A stretch of DNA of 64,000 nucleotides from an uncultured Helicobacter sp. (GCA_944323645.1 CALUTE010000001.1:62001-126000); one strand, 5' to 3'. Counted from the stretch's first letter, positions 38,976 to 47,552 are shown. Notes: generated from the sequence alone by a model not told the origin. Numbers and translations are program-made.

Positions 38976-39701
38976 ATGGAAAAAGCCTATAAGCTCTTAA
39001 GTCAAAAACATTATATATCACACAACAAAGCAAAAGCCCTTATTGATAGAGGACTTGTAAGCGCCAATGGTAAAAGGCTTACGCTAGCACGCACATTGCT
39101 TTCAGAAAATACGCACTTTGTCGTACAAGAAATCGCTCCTTTGCAAATTCTCCATCAAGAAGAAGCATTGATTGCACTAGACAAACCAACATTCCTTGAA
39201 AGCTATGAGATAGAAAAACGTTTTGCAGGTTACCAACTGCTCCACAGACTAGACAAAGAAACAAGTGGTGTGCTACTACTTGGCAGGCGTGAGAATCCAC
39301 TTATACCAAAGGTCAAAGAAGCCTTTAAACAACGCAAAGCGCAAAAACTATACTATGCACTCGTAAATGGAATTGTCGCAGATGAAATATGTATCGATGC
39401 GCCCATACTGACTAAAAAGGGGGCTTCTGCAAAAAGTAAGGTTCATAAAAATGGACTTAGTGCTATAACACACATCAAACCAGAATCTATTAGGGGCAAA
39501 CAAACTCTGCTTGAAGTGCGTATAGAAAGTGGTAGAACACACCAAATTCGTGTTCATCTCGCTCATATCGGCTACCCCATACTTGGAGACACACTTTATG
39601 GGGGAGCTTCTGCAAAACGGCTTATGCTGCATGCCCATAAACTTAAAGTTTTAGACTATGTTTTCTGCTCCAAGCTACCACAAGAGTTTTGCCTCAATTA
39701 A
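38976..39701 (+). CDS. RluA-family RNA pseudouridine synthase
   Basis: 241 aa. An S4-like N-terminus (HNKAKALIDRGLVSANGKRL) precedes the catalytic motif LLHRLDKETSGVLLLGR, where Asp is the nucleophile, and the C-terminal GRTHQIRVHLAHIGYPILGD. The target RNA position cannot be told. AAGGA precedes the ATG. The 3' end overlaps the next gene by 44 bp. Confidence 0.9.
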   Translation: MEKAYKLLSQKHYISHNKAKALIDRGLVSANGKRLTLARTLLSENTHFVVQEIAPLQILHQEEALIALDKPTFLESYEIEKRFAGYQLLHRLDKETSGVLLLGRRENPLIPKVKEAFKQRKAQKLYYALVNGIVADEICIDAPILTKKGASAKSKVHKNGLSAITHIKPESIRGKQTLLEVRIESGRTHQIRVHLAHIGYPILGDTLYGGASAKRLMLHAHKLKVLDYVFCSKLPQEFCLN

Positions 39702-40242
39702 TGCGCTAGAATCTAGCCTAGAAATCCTCTGTAAGCAAATTATTCCACAAGCGCGTCCAAATATCTATGCACTTTTATGGGAGCTTGGGAGTAATGTGTT
39801 AAAGTATGGGACAAAGACCTTTCCTAAACCTACAAACGATTACAGCAGCCTAGATTCCAATATTATATATTTTGAGATGCGTTATTATTTCTCTAACGAT
39901 ATACAAACCAAAAAAGTACGCCCTATATTTTTGCAAATTCTATGTTCTTACCAAACTCCGCTAGATACCAAATACTACATACTGCCACAAAACCATATAC
40001 AAACCCCATATTCTTTCATATATACAAACCCCCCTATACTTAGGATTTGCTACATAGATACTGCAGAATCCTACACTCCCAAAGCCGTACCGCACCACAA
40101 TGGGCTTGGGCATAAGGTGATTAAATATTTTGTGCAAAATTTCTGCTATGATATGCCAAAAATTTTCATACTATCTGCCACAAAACGCACCCTATGCGTT
40201 CGGATCAAAGGAGCATATCTTGCACATAAGTACGGCATTTAA
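39658..40242 (+). CDS. Degenerate HATPase/anti-sigma-like protein
   Basis: 194 aa, soluble. A GHKL ATPase-like layout is visible: N-box LLWELGSNVLKYG (Glu42, Asn46), a G1-position Asp in CYIDTAESY, and a G2-like HNGLGHKVIKYFV (147-159). Spacing and length fit the RsbW/SpoIIAB anti-sigma class rather than a full histidine kinase, since there is no H-box. The G1 box lacks the normal DxGxG glycines, so ATP binding is uncertain. It starts inside rluA without a clear ribosome site and overlaps the next gene by 23 bp. The family call is inference from motif order. Confidence 0.65.
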   Translation: MFSAPSYHKSFASINALESSLEILCKQIIPQARPNIYALLWELGSNVLKYGTKTFPKPTNDYSSLDSNIIYFEMRYYFSNDIQTKKVRPIFLQILCSYQTPLDTKYYILPQNHIQTPYSFIYTNPPILRICYIDTAESYTPKAVPHHNGLGHKVIKYFVQNFCYDMPKIFILSATKRTLCVRIKGAYLAHKYGI

Positions 40243-40573
40243 AAGCGATGTACTTTATATTTGTTGCGATGGCAGTGTAAAAACCTATGAGGAGTACGAA
40301 TTTTTTGTCGCTGGAGTAGATGGTATTATCCAAGAATACATAGAGGAGCAAAAATCTCCCCAAAAATTTAGCAAATGGAAGTTTATGTTTCTTAATGCAT
40401 TTCCGCTAAATACTTATGCGCTTGGACATTTGCTACGCCTTAAAGCGCATAACAACTATGCATTTGGAATTGCTACCAATGACCACCGCTTACTTGCGTT
40501 GCTTGAATCTGTACAATTTCACTTGCTTTTTGAGTTAAGTGTCGAGCACGATCCTCGCATTTATAAAGCATAA
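40220..40573 (+). CDS. STAS-like (anti-anti-sigma-type) protein
   Basis: 117 aa from TTG 40220, chosen because AAAGGAG sits 6 bp upstream. The order VLYICCDGSVKTYEEYEFF, KWKFMFLNAFPLNTYALGHLLRLKAH and FGIATNDHRLLALLESV parallels the STAS fold. The normal DSSGLG phosphorylation loop would read LNTYALG, leaving a Thr where Ser is phosphorylated in SpoIIAA/RsbV. It starts within the HATPase-like gene, as partner-switch genes often do. No database check was possible; a different small alpha/beta fold remains possible. Confidence 0.6.
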   Translation: MHISTAFKSDVLYICCDGSVKTYEEYEFFVAGVDGIIQEYIEEQKSPQKFSKWKFMFLNAFPLNTYALGHLLRLKAHNNYAFGIATNDHRLLALLESVQFHLLFELSVEHDPRIYKA

Positions 40574-40587
40574 TTTCAGGAGAATGA

Positions 40588-41451
40588 ATGGACGAAAGAA
40601 TTGCTAGCACGTGGAATATGATTTATGATAAATTTGATCCTATCGCTTTTAGTATAGGCAGTTTTAGCGTACATTGGTATGGAATTGCCTATGTATGCGC
40701 GCTTATATCAGCACTTTTTATTGCGCGTTTTATTGCTGCTCGTTTTCCCAAACGTTTTGGTATCGCTGCAGATGTGATTGATAGTTATTTCATATGGGCA
40801 GAAATAGGTGTATTGCTTGGCGCGCGTATTGGGTATATTCTCATCTATGACCCAGCACGGCTTTGGTATCTTGCTAATCCTTGGGAAATATTTAATCCCT
40901 TTGATAGCAATGGTGAATTTATAGGTATTCGAGGTATGAGCTTTCATGGAGGTGTGCTTGGATTTTTGCTTGCCTCATATTGGTTTGTCAAGGTAAAAAA
41001 AATCGCCTTTTTGCCCCTTATGGATTTGGTGGCAATAAGCGTACCTCTTGCTTACGTGTTTGGGCGTGTAGGCAATTTTTTGAACCAAGAACTTTATGGA
41101 CGTATCATTAGTGAATCTGATAGGTTTGGGCAGATGATAGGGATTTTTGTCGATGGTGCTTTGCGCTATCCAAGCCAACTATTAGAAGCATTTCTGGAGG
41201 GAATTATTACCTTTATAATTGTTGCAGTTTGTGCGTGCTACAAAAAGCTTAATAATACACTCATTGGCGTATATGCGCTAAGCTATGGAGTTATGCGTTT
41301 TGTCGCAGAGTATTGGCGCGAACCAGACCCACAAATGGGGCTTTTTGGCGGATTCAGTATGGGGCAGATTCTATGCGCACTTATGATTATCTTTGGTGCT
41401 TATGTGATTGCTACGCAATATAAGCGCAACCAGCTCGGCATAAAGGAGTAA
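40588..41451 (+). CDS. lgt: Prolipoprotein diacylglyceryl transferase Lgt
   Basis: 287 aa inner-membrane enzyme. Signatures: GMSFHGGVLGFLLA, FGRVGNFLNQELYGR (the Lgt signature), RYPSQLLEAFLEG and REPDPQMGLFGGFSMGQ. It attaches diacylglycerol to the lipobox Cys of prolipoproteins, several of which are encoded in this window. AGGAG lies before the ATG. In H. pylori lgt directly follows the rluA-type gene; here two extra genes lie between. Confidence 0.95.
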   Translation: MDERIASTWNMIYDKFDPIAFSIGSFSVHWYGIAYVCALISALFIARFIAARFPKRFGIAADVIDSYFIWAEIGVLLGARIGYILIYDPARLWYLANPWEIFNPFDSNGEFIGIRGMSFHGGVLGFLLASYWFVKVKKIAFLPLMDLVAISVPLAYVFGRVGNFLNQELYGRIISESDRFGQMIGIFVDGALRYPSQLLEAFLEGIITFIIVAVCACYKKLNNTLIGVYALSYGVMRFVAEYWREPDPQMGLFGGFSMGQILCALMIIFGAYVIATQYKRNQLGIKE

Positions 41452-41453
41452 AT

Positions 41454-42317
41454 ATGCAGCATACCACGCAAAATTCTATGCATAAAAAAGCCATTATCTT
41501 CGCTTGGTTTTATTTGTTATTAGCCATTATTACTGAAGTGCTTGGCTCAAGTTTTCTAAAACTTGGAGCAAATATGCAATTTGGATTTGTCATAACAGCC
41601 GCACTTATTTGTATTTCATACTATTTTATTGGGCTTGCCATAAAACGTATTAGCGTTAGTGTCGCCTATGCAATGTGGGAAGTACTTGGTGTACTATGTA
41701 TCATACCCATTGGGATTTTTTATTTTGATGAAGATCTCTCAAATATGCAATTTATAGGTATAGGACTTGCAATTTTAGGAATTGTTCTTATCAATATTGG
41801 AGAAGAGCACACCCATAATACAGAATCTTTGGATTCTAGCTTGCAAATGCCTACAAACGTGCCAAACCATAGCTTGGCACACAACTCATCGCCCCAAAAT
41901 AACCCCAAAACCACCGCGATGAAAATAATCCTCTCTGCGACACTTGGAGCTTTGATTCTACTTAGCATAATTACGCTTTATATGCTTTTCCCAGAATCTA
42001 GCGCCCTGCTTGGGTTGCTGCTTGTATTTGGTGCGGCACTGATTGATGTGATAGCAAATCTTTTGCTAAAAGCCTCAAATGGATTCCGAAAGATTGGTTA
42101 TGGAATTAGCTCGATTGTAATGGTTGTTATTGCTTTTTATCTTTTGAGTCTTGCGCTGAATTTTATGGATTTGGCAGTGGCATACTCAAGCTGGGGTGCG
42201 ATAGGGATTATAGGAACAATTCTAGGAGGACGATTGTTTTTTGATGAGCGGCTTAATACAATCGGATATGTAGGGGTTGTAGCTGTTCTTAGCGCGGTGG
42301 TATTGCTACATTCTTAA
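41454..42317 (+). CDS. Fused double SMR-type transporter
   Basis: 287 aa. Two EmrE-like four-helix units are joined by a polar linker (about residues 122-152). Unit 1 has LAIITEVLGSSFLKLG with the SMR-essential Glu, then SVSVAYAMWEVLGVL. Unit 2 has GAALIDVIANLLLKASNGF, where Asp replaces that Glu, then LAVAYSSWGAIGIIG. SMR proteins normally work as dimers of separate chains and export cations, drugs or guanidinium; the fusion fixes a heterodimer in one chain. AAAGGAG precedes the ATG. Substrate unknown. Confidence 0.8.
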   Translation: MQHTTQNSMHKKAIIFAWFYLLLAIITEVLGSSFLKLGANMQFGFVITAALICISYYFIGLAIKRISVSVAYAMWEVLGVLCIIPIGIFYFDEDLSNMQFIGIGLAILGIVLINIGEEHTHNTESLDSSLQMPTNVPNHSLAHNSSPQNNPKTTAMKIILSATLGALILLSIITLYMLFPESSALLGLLLVFGAALIDVIANLLLKASNGFRKIGYGISSIVMVVIAFYLLSLALNFMDLAVAYSSWGAIGIIGTILGGRLFFDERLNTIGYVGVVAVLSAVVLLHS

Positions 42318-42345
42318 GCCCAAAAGGGCTACTAGAATCTAGTAG
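42317..42345. terminator. Double hairpin after the SMR-type gene
   Basis: AGCCC-AAAA-GGGCT is followed by the odd palindrome CTACTAGAATCTAGTAG (42329-42345). They overlap by two bases, so they may be alternative stems. They end the plus-strand run, facing the minus-strand gene at 42365. The second stem is built on the AGAWTCT motif. Confidence 0.5.
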
Positions 42346-42364
42346 TTGTGCTAGATGGACTTAG

Positions 42365-42514
42365 CTATTCTAAAGCCAAACCATACTCAAATCTTCCGAT
42401 ATTATTCCACCAAACCAAATACTCATTATGCTCACAATCTGGACAAGTACAAGGGGCTGGATGTTTGCAGCAAGAAGGGTCTTTCCACTCATCATCACTA
42501 GGATCGTATTCCAT
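42365..42514 (-). CDS. 49-aa Cys-rich small protein
   Basis: An ORF begins MEYDPSDDEWKDPSCCKH and continues PAPCTCPDCEHNEYLVWW, with five Cys in a CC...CxCxxC spacing suited to binding a metal ion. AAGG precedes the ATG. It begins just inside the region after the stop of the 48-aa gene (42525), so the pair is probably cotranscribed. I do not recognise the family. The acidic N-terminus and clustered Cys argue against a random ORF. Confidence 0.6.
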   Translation of the reverse strand: MEYDPSDDEWKDPSCCKHPAPCTCPDCEHNEYLVWWNNIGRFEYGLALE

Positions 42515-42524
42515 ACAAACCTTC

Positions 42525-42671
42525 TTATTTTTTGCCTGTTTGGTTGGGGTTTAGCTGCTTGCCCCTGTTACCTTGATTTTGGTCGTATTGCTTATTTGTT
42601 CCACTTGTGCCTTTATTGGCGTTTTGCATATTTGCCGCATTATTTTGTGGTGTTATTTTTTTATCTGCCAT
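42525..42671 (-). CDS. 48-aa Asn/Gln-rich small protein
   Basis: The product starts MADKKITPQNNAANMQNANK and contains KGTSGTNKQYDQNQGNRGKQ, then LNPNQTGKK. From memory it resembles a widespread short family of unknown function. A strong AAGGAG site lies 7 bp before the ATG, and that site is part of an 11-bp tandem duplication. It is likely disordered and cytoplasmic. Confidence 0.65.
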   Translation of the reverse strand: MADKKITPQNNAANMQNANKGTSGTNKQYDQNQGNRGKQLNPNQTGKK

Positions 42672-42672
42672 T

Positions 42673-42694
42673 GTAAGCTCCTTGTAAGCTCCTT
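42673..42694 (-). repeat. 11-bp tandem duplication of a ribosome-binding site
   Basis: The minus strand reads AAGGAGCTTAC twice in a row before the 48-aa gene start. The nearer copy has ideal spacing; the farther copy follows an ATG TAA minimal ORF at its edge. Confidence 0.7.
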
Positions 42695-42812
42695 ACATTG
42701 CTAGAGATTCAGAGAATCTCACCGCCACTGATACTAAGCCACCACTTTAGTAGGCGCTGGCTAGGGCGCAAAACACTTAAGTTCTAGCAAGCCCTACACA
42801 TTGAATTGTACG

Positions 42813-42828
42813 TTTTTTTTTTTTTTTT
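42813..42828 (+). repeat. Homopolymer T16 (A16 on the minus strand)
   Basis: Sixteen T lie between der and the 48-aa gene. On the minus strand the A16 run is followed by CG and then TACAAT (42805-42810), a -10-like hexamer, so slippage here could alter the promoter of the small gene pair. Confidence 0.6.
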
Positions 42829-42891
42829 GATTTTGCTTAAATGCAGTGGGAGAGTTATGGGGTAATTAGATTCTGTGGCTGCTGTTTGTGG

Positions 42892-44313
42892 TTATTGATT
42901 GTTGCCTTGGTTTTTGGCACGCGCTTTAAGGAGAATTGGCACGCCAGAAAAGCCAAACTCCTTGCGCAAACGATTGACTAAAAATCGCTTGTAGCTAAAG
43001 TGCAGTGCATTTGGGCGGTTTGAAATAAGCGCGATTTGGGGCGGTTTGGTAGCATACTGGGTAGCATAATAAATTTTTACAATCTTGCCGTGATCGCTAG
43101 GAATGGGGTGTGCTTTTATTGCATTTGCGATACTTTCATTGAGTTTCGCGGTGGGAATATGCAAGGTGTAGTTATCATACACTTCAAGAATCTTTTGCTT
43201 AAGCTCGACAATATGCCGCCCTGTAAGCGCACTAAGCGTGAGAAATGGCGCATATTCCAAAAACCTAAACCTCTGTGCGAATGCATTGCGTATTGTGGTG
43301 AAATCTGCGTATTTAATATCCCATTTATTCCACACAACAATCACACCAAGCATATGCTTTTCTACCAAAGAAAAGATTCGCTCATCAAGTTGTACAAGAG
43401 GCTCGCTTGCATCAAGCACCAAAATAGCAATATCTGCTGCTTCAAGCACTTTATTGGTGCGATCTAGCGCAAACTTTTCAAGCGATTGGATTTTACCGCG
43501 CCTGCGAATCCCCGCTGTATCGACAAAAAGAATAGTTCTATCTTGGAAAGTAATCTGCTCATCGACTGGATCAATCGTTGTGCCAGCTGTTGGGCTTGTG
43601 ATACTGCGCTCTTTGCCAACAAGTGCATTAAGCAAGGAGGACTTACCAACATTTACGCGCCCAATAATCCCTACGCGAATCTCTTTAGAATCTAACTCGC
43701 TAGAATCTAGCCCACTAGATTCTGCTTTAGCTTTTTTTAAAACCTCTTGGCTAGATTCTGGCTCTAGCATATCTTCTAACTGATAGAGTAACTCCTCCTC
43801 CATACTCTGTGGTGTCTCATTAGATATGCTAAATAATAACTTATGAAGAGCATTGAGTAAAATGCTTATCCCACGATTATGCGTTACTGAAATACAATAC
43901 ACCTCTTGTGTGCCAAATTCAAAAAATGCATAGCCAAACTCTTTTTGTGCATCATTGTCGATTTTATTTACAACAAGCAGGCAGGGAGTTTGCTTGCTAA
44001 TCTTAAAAAACAGCTTTTTATCCTCAAGACTTGGAATCTCCTTGCCATCAACGACATAAAGCACAGCATCAGCACTTTTGGCTGCTTCTATAGCGTTTTG
44101 GGCTATTTTTACAAACAACTCATCATTGCTAGATTCTATCCCGCCTGTATCAATAAGACGCACAATATTATCATTAATTGTAATTTGAGCGACTTTAGTA
44201 TCTCGGGTAGTGCCAGCAATCTCGGAAGTAATAGCAATTCTTTGCTTGGCGAGGCGATTGAATAACGAGGATTTACCGACATTTGGCTTCCCAATGATAG
44301 CAATCGTTTTCAT
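42892..44313 (-). CDS. der: Ribosome-assembly GTPase Der (EngA)
   Basis: 473 aa with two GTPase domains in tandem: GKPNVGKSSLFNRL ... IDTGGIE ... NKID, and GRVNVGKSSLLNALVG ... VDTAGIRRRG ... NKWD, then a KH-like C-terminus. It is needed for 50S subunit maturation. A Ser/Glu-rich linker (about 178-208, including several LDSS/ESS segments encoded by AGAWTCT copies) joins the domains. ATG 44313 is followed directly by the P-loop as usual. Confidence 0.95.
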   Translation of the reverse strand: MKTIAIIGKPNVGKSSLFNRLAKQRIAITSEIAGTTRDTKVAQITINDNIVRLIDTGGIESSNDELFVKIAQNAIEAAKSADAVLYVVDGKEIPSLEDKKLFFKISKQTPCLLVVNKIDNDAQKEFGYAFFEFGTQEVYCISVTHNRGISILLNALHKLLFSISNETPQSMEEELLYQLEDMLEPESSQEVLKKAKAESSGLDSSELDSKEIRVGIIGRVNVGKSSLLNALVGKERSITSPTAGTTIDPVDEQITFQDRTILFVDTAGIRRRGKIQSLEKFALDRTNKVLEAADIAILVLDASEPLVQLDERIFSLVEKHMLGVIVVWNKWDIKYADFTTIRNAFAQRFRFLEYAPFLTLSALTGRHIVELKQKILEVYDNYTLHIPTAKLNESIANAIKAHPIPSDHGKIVKIYYATQYATKPPQIALISNRPNALHFSYKRFLVNRLRKEFGFSGVPILLKARAKNQGNNQ

Positions 44314-44461
44314 AATAAACCCTATGTGATGTGGTAGATTCTGCTTAATTCTTTGTGTTAGAAATCATAGCAAAACTACTAAAGATTCTCAAGCCAAACA
44401 AATAAAACACTATGCATACCATAAGTGGTTGGTATTTATATTTGTGCAAGATAAAATTTAT

Positions 44462-44467
44462 TATAAT
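44462..44467 (+). promoter_or_regulatory. -10 box (TATAAT) for sodB
   Basis: TATAAT is 41 bp before the sodB ATG and follows AAAATT; no -35 box is evident. Confidence 0.55.
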
Positions 44468-44508
44468 CTTTGTGTGCGCGTGCGCAACAACAAACTCAAG
44501 GAGAAACT

Positions 44509-45144
44509 ATGTTTGAATTACGTAAATTACCTTATACAAAAGATGCTTTTGGCGATTTTTTAAGCCCATTAACGTTTGATTTTCATTATGGTAAGCATCA
44601 CCAAACTTATATCAACAATCTCAACAACCTCATTAAGGATAGTGAATTTGCAAACGCCGAGCTGTATGATATTATCAAAAAATCAAGTGGTGGCGTATTC
44701 AATAATGCTGCACAAGTATATAATCACGATTTTTATTGGGATTGTATCGCACCAAAAGCAACTGATATGAGTGGCGAGCTAAAAGCAAAAATTGAGCAGG
44801 ATTTCGGTAGTATCGATGGTTTTAAAGAAAAATTTATTCAAGCTGCTACAACACTTTTTGGCTCTGGGTGGTGTTGGCTCGTGTTTGATCCAAAAACAAG
44901 CAAACTAGAAATTGTCCAAACAAGCAACGCTGCAACTCCTATTGCCGATGACAAAGTGCCACTTCTTGTGGTAGATGTGTGGGAGCATGCGTACTATATT
45001 GACCATAAAAACGCGCGCCCTGCATATTTGGAAAAGTTTTTTGAACACATTAATTGGGCATTTGCTTCAAGCGCATTTGAATGGGCACAAAAAGAAGGTA
45101 CAAGCTCGATACGATTTTATATCAATGGAATCCACAAAAAATAA
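44509..45144 (+). CDS. sodB: Iron superoxide dismutase SodB
   Basis: 211 aa from ATG 44509, fixed by AAGGAGAA; an ORF reading from 44470 has no ribosome site. Metal ligands are His in YGKHHQTYI, His in YNHDFYW, and Asp/His in DVWEHAYYID. FGSGWCWLV and ASNAATP-type residues fit the Fe class. It converts superoxide to peroxide in the cytoplasm. It is a single-gene unit with its own promoter and a hairpin after it. Confidence 0.95.
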   Translation: MFELRKLPYTKDAFGDFLSPLTFDFHYGKHHQTYINNLNNLIKDSEFANAELYDIIKKSSGGVFNNAAQVYNHDFYWDCIAPKATDMSGELKAKIEQDFGSIDGFKEKFIQAATTLFGSGWCWLVFDPKTSKLEIVQTSNAATPIADDKVPLLVVDVWEHAYYIDHKNARPAYLEKFFEHINWAFASSAFEWAQKEGTSSIRFYINGIHKK

Positions 45145-45155
45145 CTCCATCTTCT

Positions 45156-45181
45156 AGATTCTGGGGGCATACCCAGAATCT
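45156..45181. terminator. Hairpin from an inverted AGAWTCT pair after sodB
   Basis: AGATTCTGGG and CCCAGAATCT form perfect 10-base arms around a 6-base loop, 11 bp after the sodB stop. It probably ends sodB transcription, although no T-tail follows. Confidence 0.6.
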
Positions 45182-45261
45182 AAACCGCACTCCATATTAA
45201 TATTTTATTTACTATTTTTTCCTAAATAGTCTTAACCATACACTACCACCAAGGAATAAGA

Positions 45262-47511
45262 ATGAAAAAAGCAAAAATTTTCATTGAAGGAATGACGTGT
45301 TCGGCTTGCTCATCTGGTATAGAAAAAAGTCTTATAAAAAAAGGGTTTGTCTCTCATATAGAGGTCAATCTTATCGCTAAAACTGCATTGCTTGAATATG
45401 ATCCAAAAACCACAAACCTCCAAGATATTTTTGCATTTATCAAAAAGCTTGGCTACGCTCCAAGCACACATAATCCAAACACTAATCAAAACAAATCTTT
45501 AATCGATCTTATTAAACAGCGCGATTTTGGCACGCTTGATAAGCGAATTTTTCCTCCAAAAATCCGTCTTGCTATAAGCATTTTATGTAGTGTAGCTGTA
45601 CTATATCTTGCAATGTTACCTATGCTTGTCCCACACGATGTACAAGTGCTAATACCACCTTTTGATAAGCAATGGGCAAACTTTTACGCTCAGTTTTTTC
45701 TTGCGCTAATTGCTATGCATATGGGGCGAGATTTTTACCTTAAAGGATTTAAAACTCTCTTTGCTAAAACTCCAACAATGGATACCTTGATTGCTATAAG
45801 CACGAGTGCTGCACTTGTCTATAGCCTTTATAGCGCATACTATGGCGAGACTCACTGGTATTTTGAAAGTATTTGCGTAATTTTAACCTTTGTGCTTATT
45901 GGCAAAACAATTGAACAAAGCGCTAAAGACCACGCCAATGATGTGATAAACGCATTACTATCGCGATCTTCTAAGCAAGCGATCCGTATAGATTCTGCAA
46001 ACAATGAAATGGAAATCCCTGTTGATACGATACAAAAGGGAGATGTTTTAAAGATTCTACCTGGCAGCACAATACCTGTTGATGGTGTACTTGTAAATGG
46101 CGAGGGAGGCGTTGATGAATCAATGCTAACAGGAGAAGTTATACCAGTTTATAAAAAACAAAATGATCGTGTGTTCGCCGGCAGCACCAATACTAATCGT
46201 ACCTTTTTAATACAAGCTACAAGCACTTCTGCACAAAGCACTCTTAGTGCAATGGCTGCCCTCATAGAAGAAGCAATCACCTCTAAACCAAAAATTGCCT
46301 CCCTTGCAGATAAAATCTCATCAATCTTTGTCCCAAGTGTAATCTTTATCGCTTTTGCCGCAGGGCTTGTTTGGAGTGTGATGAAAGATTTATCATTTGG
46401 GTTTGAGATTTTTATTGGTGTGCTTGTTATCTCATGCCCTTGTGCGCTCGGACTTGCCACACCTATGGCAGTAATGATAGGAAATGCCATAGCCAACAGA
46501 GCAGGCGTGTTTCTCAGGCAAGCCCAAACCTTTGAAAATGCACACAAAGCGAGCAGCATTGTATTTGACAAAACAGGCACACTCACTAATGCTACCTTGA
46601 AAGTTGTTGCGATAAAAAGTTTTAGCACTTTAGATGAAGCAGAGATTCTTGCTCTAAGTGCTGGCATAGAAAAAGGAAGTGAGCACCTCATCGCCAAAGC
46701 AATCCTTGCAGAATCTAATTCACGAGGCATACAGGCAGTATCTTTTGATAATTTTGAGGCAAAGGCTGGATTTGGGATTGAGGCAACTTCTCTTGAGAGT
46801 ACAGGCAGAATCTATGCGCTTGGCAATGATGAAATGTTTGCTACATCTAAGATAGATGGCGCTATTTTAGATTCTCATAACACCAATGCATTATTGTGTG
46901 TTTATCTTGGGATTAAAAACCAAGACAGCACCTACCAAGTACTTGGCGCACTCTGGCTTGAAGATACGATTAAACAATCAGCACCAAGCATCATACAAAC
47001 CCTAAAAGAGCATCATATCACGCCTTATATCGTAAGTGGCGACAATCAAGCAAACACCAAGCGCATAGCAGATACCCTTGGCATAGAACACTACAAAGCA
47101 GGCGCAAAACCCAACGATAAGCTTGCATTTATTCAAAAACTGCAACAACAAGGCGAGGTTGTGATTATGGTTGGCGATGGCATCAATGATGTCGGAGCAC
47201 TTGAAGCAGCAGATATTTCTGTGAGCTTTTCAAACGCATCTGATGTAAGTGAAAAAAGTGCTAATATTGTCATTTATAACCACGATCTTATGCGCATTGA
47301 TTATATTTTGCGCCTATCACGTGCAGTGGTTAAAAATATTAAAGAGAATCTGTTTTGGGCATTTTGTTACAATATCATTTGTATTCCCCTTGCGTGTGGC
47401 GCACTATATGGAGCTGGAATTTTGCTAAACCCTATGATTGCTGCTTTTGCAATGAGTTTAAGCAGTGTTAGTGTAGTGCTCAATGCTCAACGTCTCTGGA
47501 AGTTTAAATAA
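45262..47511 (+). CDS. copA: Copper-exporting P-type ATPase CopA
   Basis: 749 aa. One N-terminal metal-binding domain with GMTCSACSSG, membrane ion site SCPCALGLATP, actuator TGEVIPV, phosphorylation motif FDKTGTLTN, hinge MVGDGINDVGAL. It pumps Cu(I) out of the cytoplasm. The usual SEHPLA motif of this class reads SEHLIAKAI, so the Pro after His is missing; the His is kept. AAGGA precedes the ATG. The copper chaperone gene lies 78 bp downstream. Confidence 0.94.
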   Translation: MKKAKIFIEGMTCSACSSGIEKSLIKKGFVSHIEVNLIAKTALLEYDPKTTNLQDIFAFIKKLGYAPSTHNPNTNQNKSLIDLIKQRDFGTLDKRIFPPKIRLAISILCSVAVLYLAMLPMLVPHDVQVLIPPFDKQWANFYAQFFLALIAMHMGRDFYLKGFKTLFAKTPTMDTLIAISTSAALVYSLYSAYYGETHWYFESICVILTFVLIGKTIEQSAKDHANDVINALLSRSSKQAIRIDSANNEMEIPVDTIQKGDVLKILPGSTIPVDGVLVNGEGGVDESMLTGEVIPVYKKQNDRVFAGSTNTNRTFLIQATSTSAQSTLSAMAALIEEAITSKPKIASLADKISSIFVPSVIFIAFAAGLVWSVMKDLSFGFEIFIGVLVISCPCALGLATPMAVMIGNAIANRAGVFLRQAQTFENAHKASSIVFDKTGTLTNATLKVVAIKSFSTLDEAEILALSAGIEKGSEHLIAKAILAESNSRGIQAVSFDNFEAKAGFGIEATSLESTGRIYALGNDEMFATSKIDGAILDSHNTNALLCVYLGIKNQDSTYQVLGALWLEDTIKQSAPSIIQTLKEHHITPYIVSGDNQANTKRIADTLGIEHYKAGAKPNDKLAFIQKLQQQGEVVIMVGDGINDVGALEAADISVSFSNASDVSEKSANIVIYNHDLMRIDYILRLSRAVVKNIKENLFWAFCYNIICIPLACGALYGAGILLNPMIAAFAMSLSSVSVVLNAQRLWKFK

Positions 47512-47546
47512 TTGCTATGAGTTATTTGTAGTTTAAAAAACTATTT

Positions 47547-47552
47547 TATAAT
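47547..47552 (+). promoter_or_regulatory. -10 box (TATAAT) for copP
   Basis: TATAAT lies 37 bp before the copP ATG, after AAAAAACTATTT, suggesting that copP can be transcribed separately from copA. Confidence 0.45.

Noticed and set aside
44470-44508. Longer sodB start (13 extra codons)
   Set aside because: AAGGAGAA lies directly before ATG 44509, and the TATAAT box at 44462 would leave no leader for the longer form.
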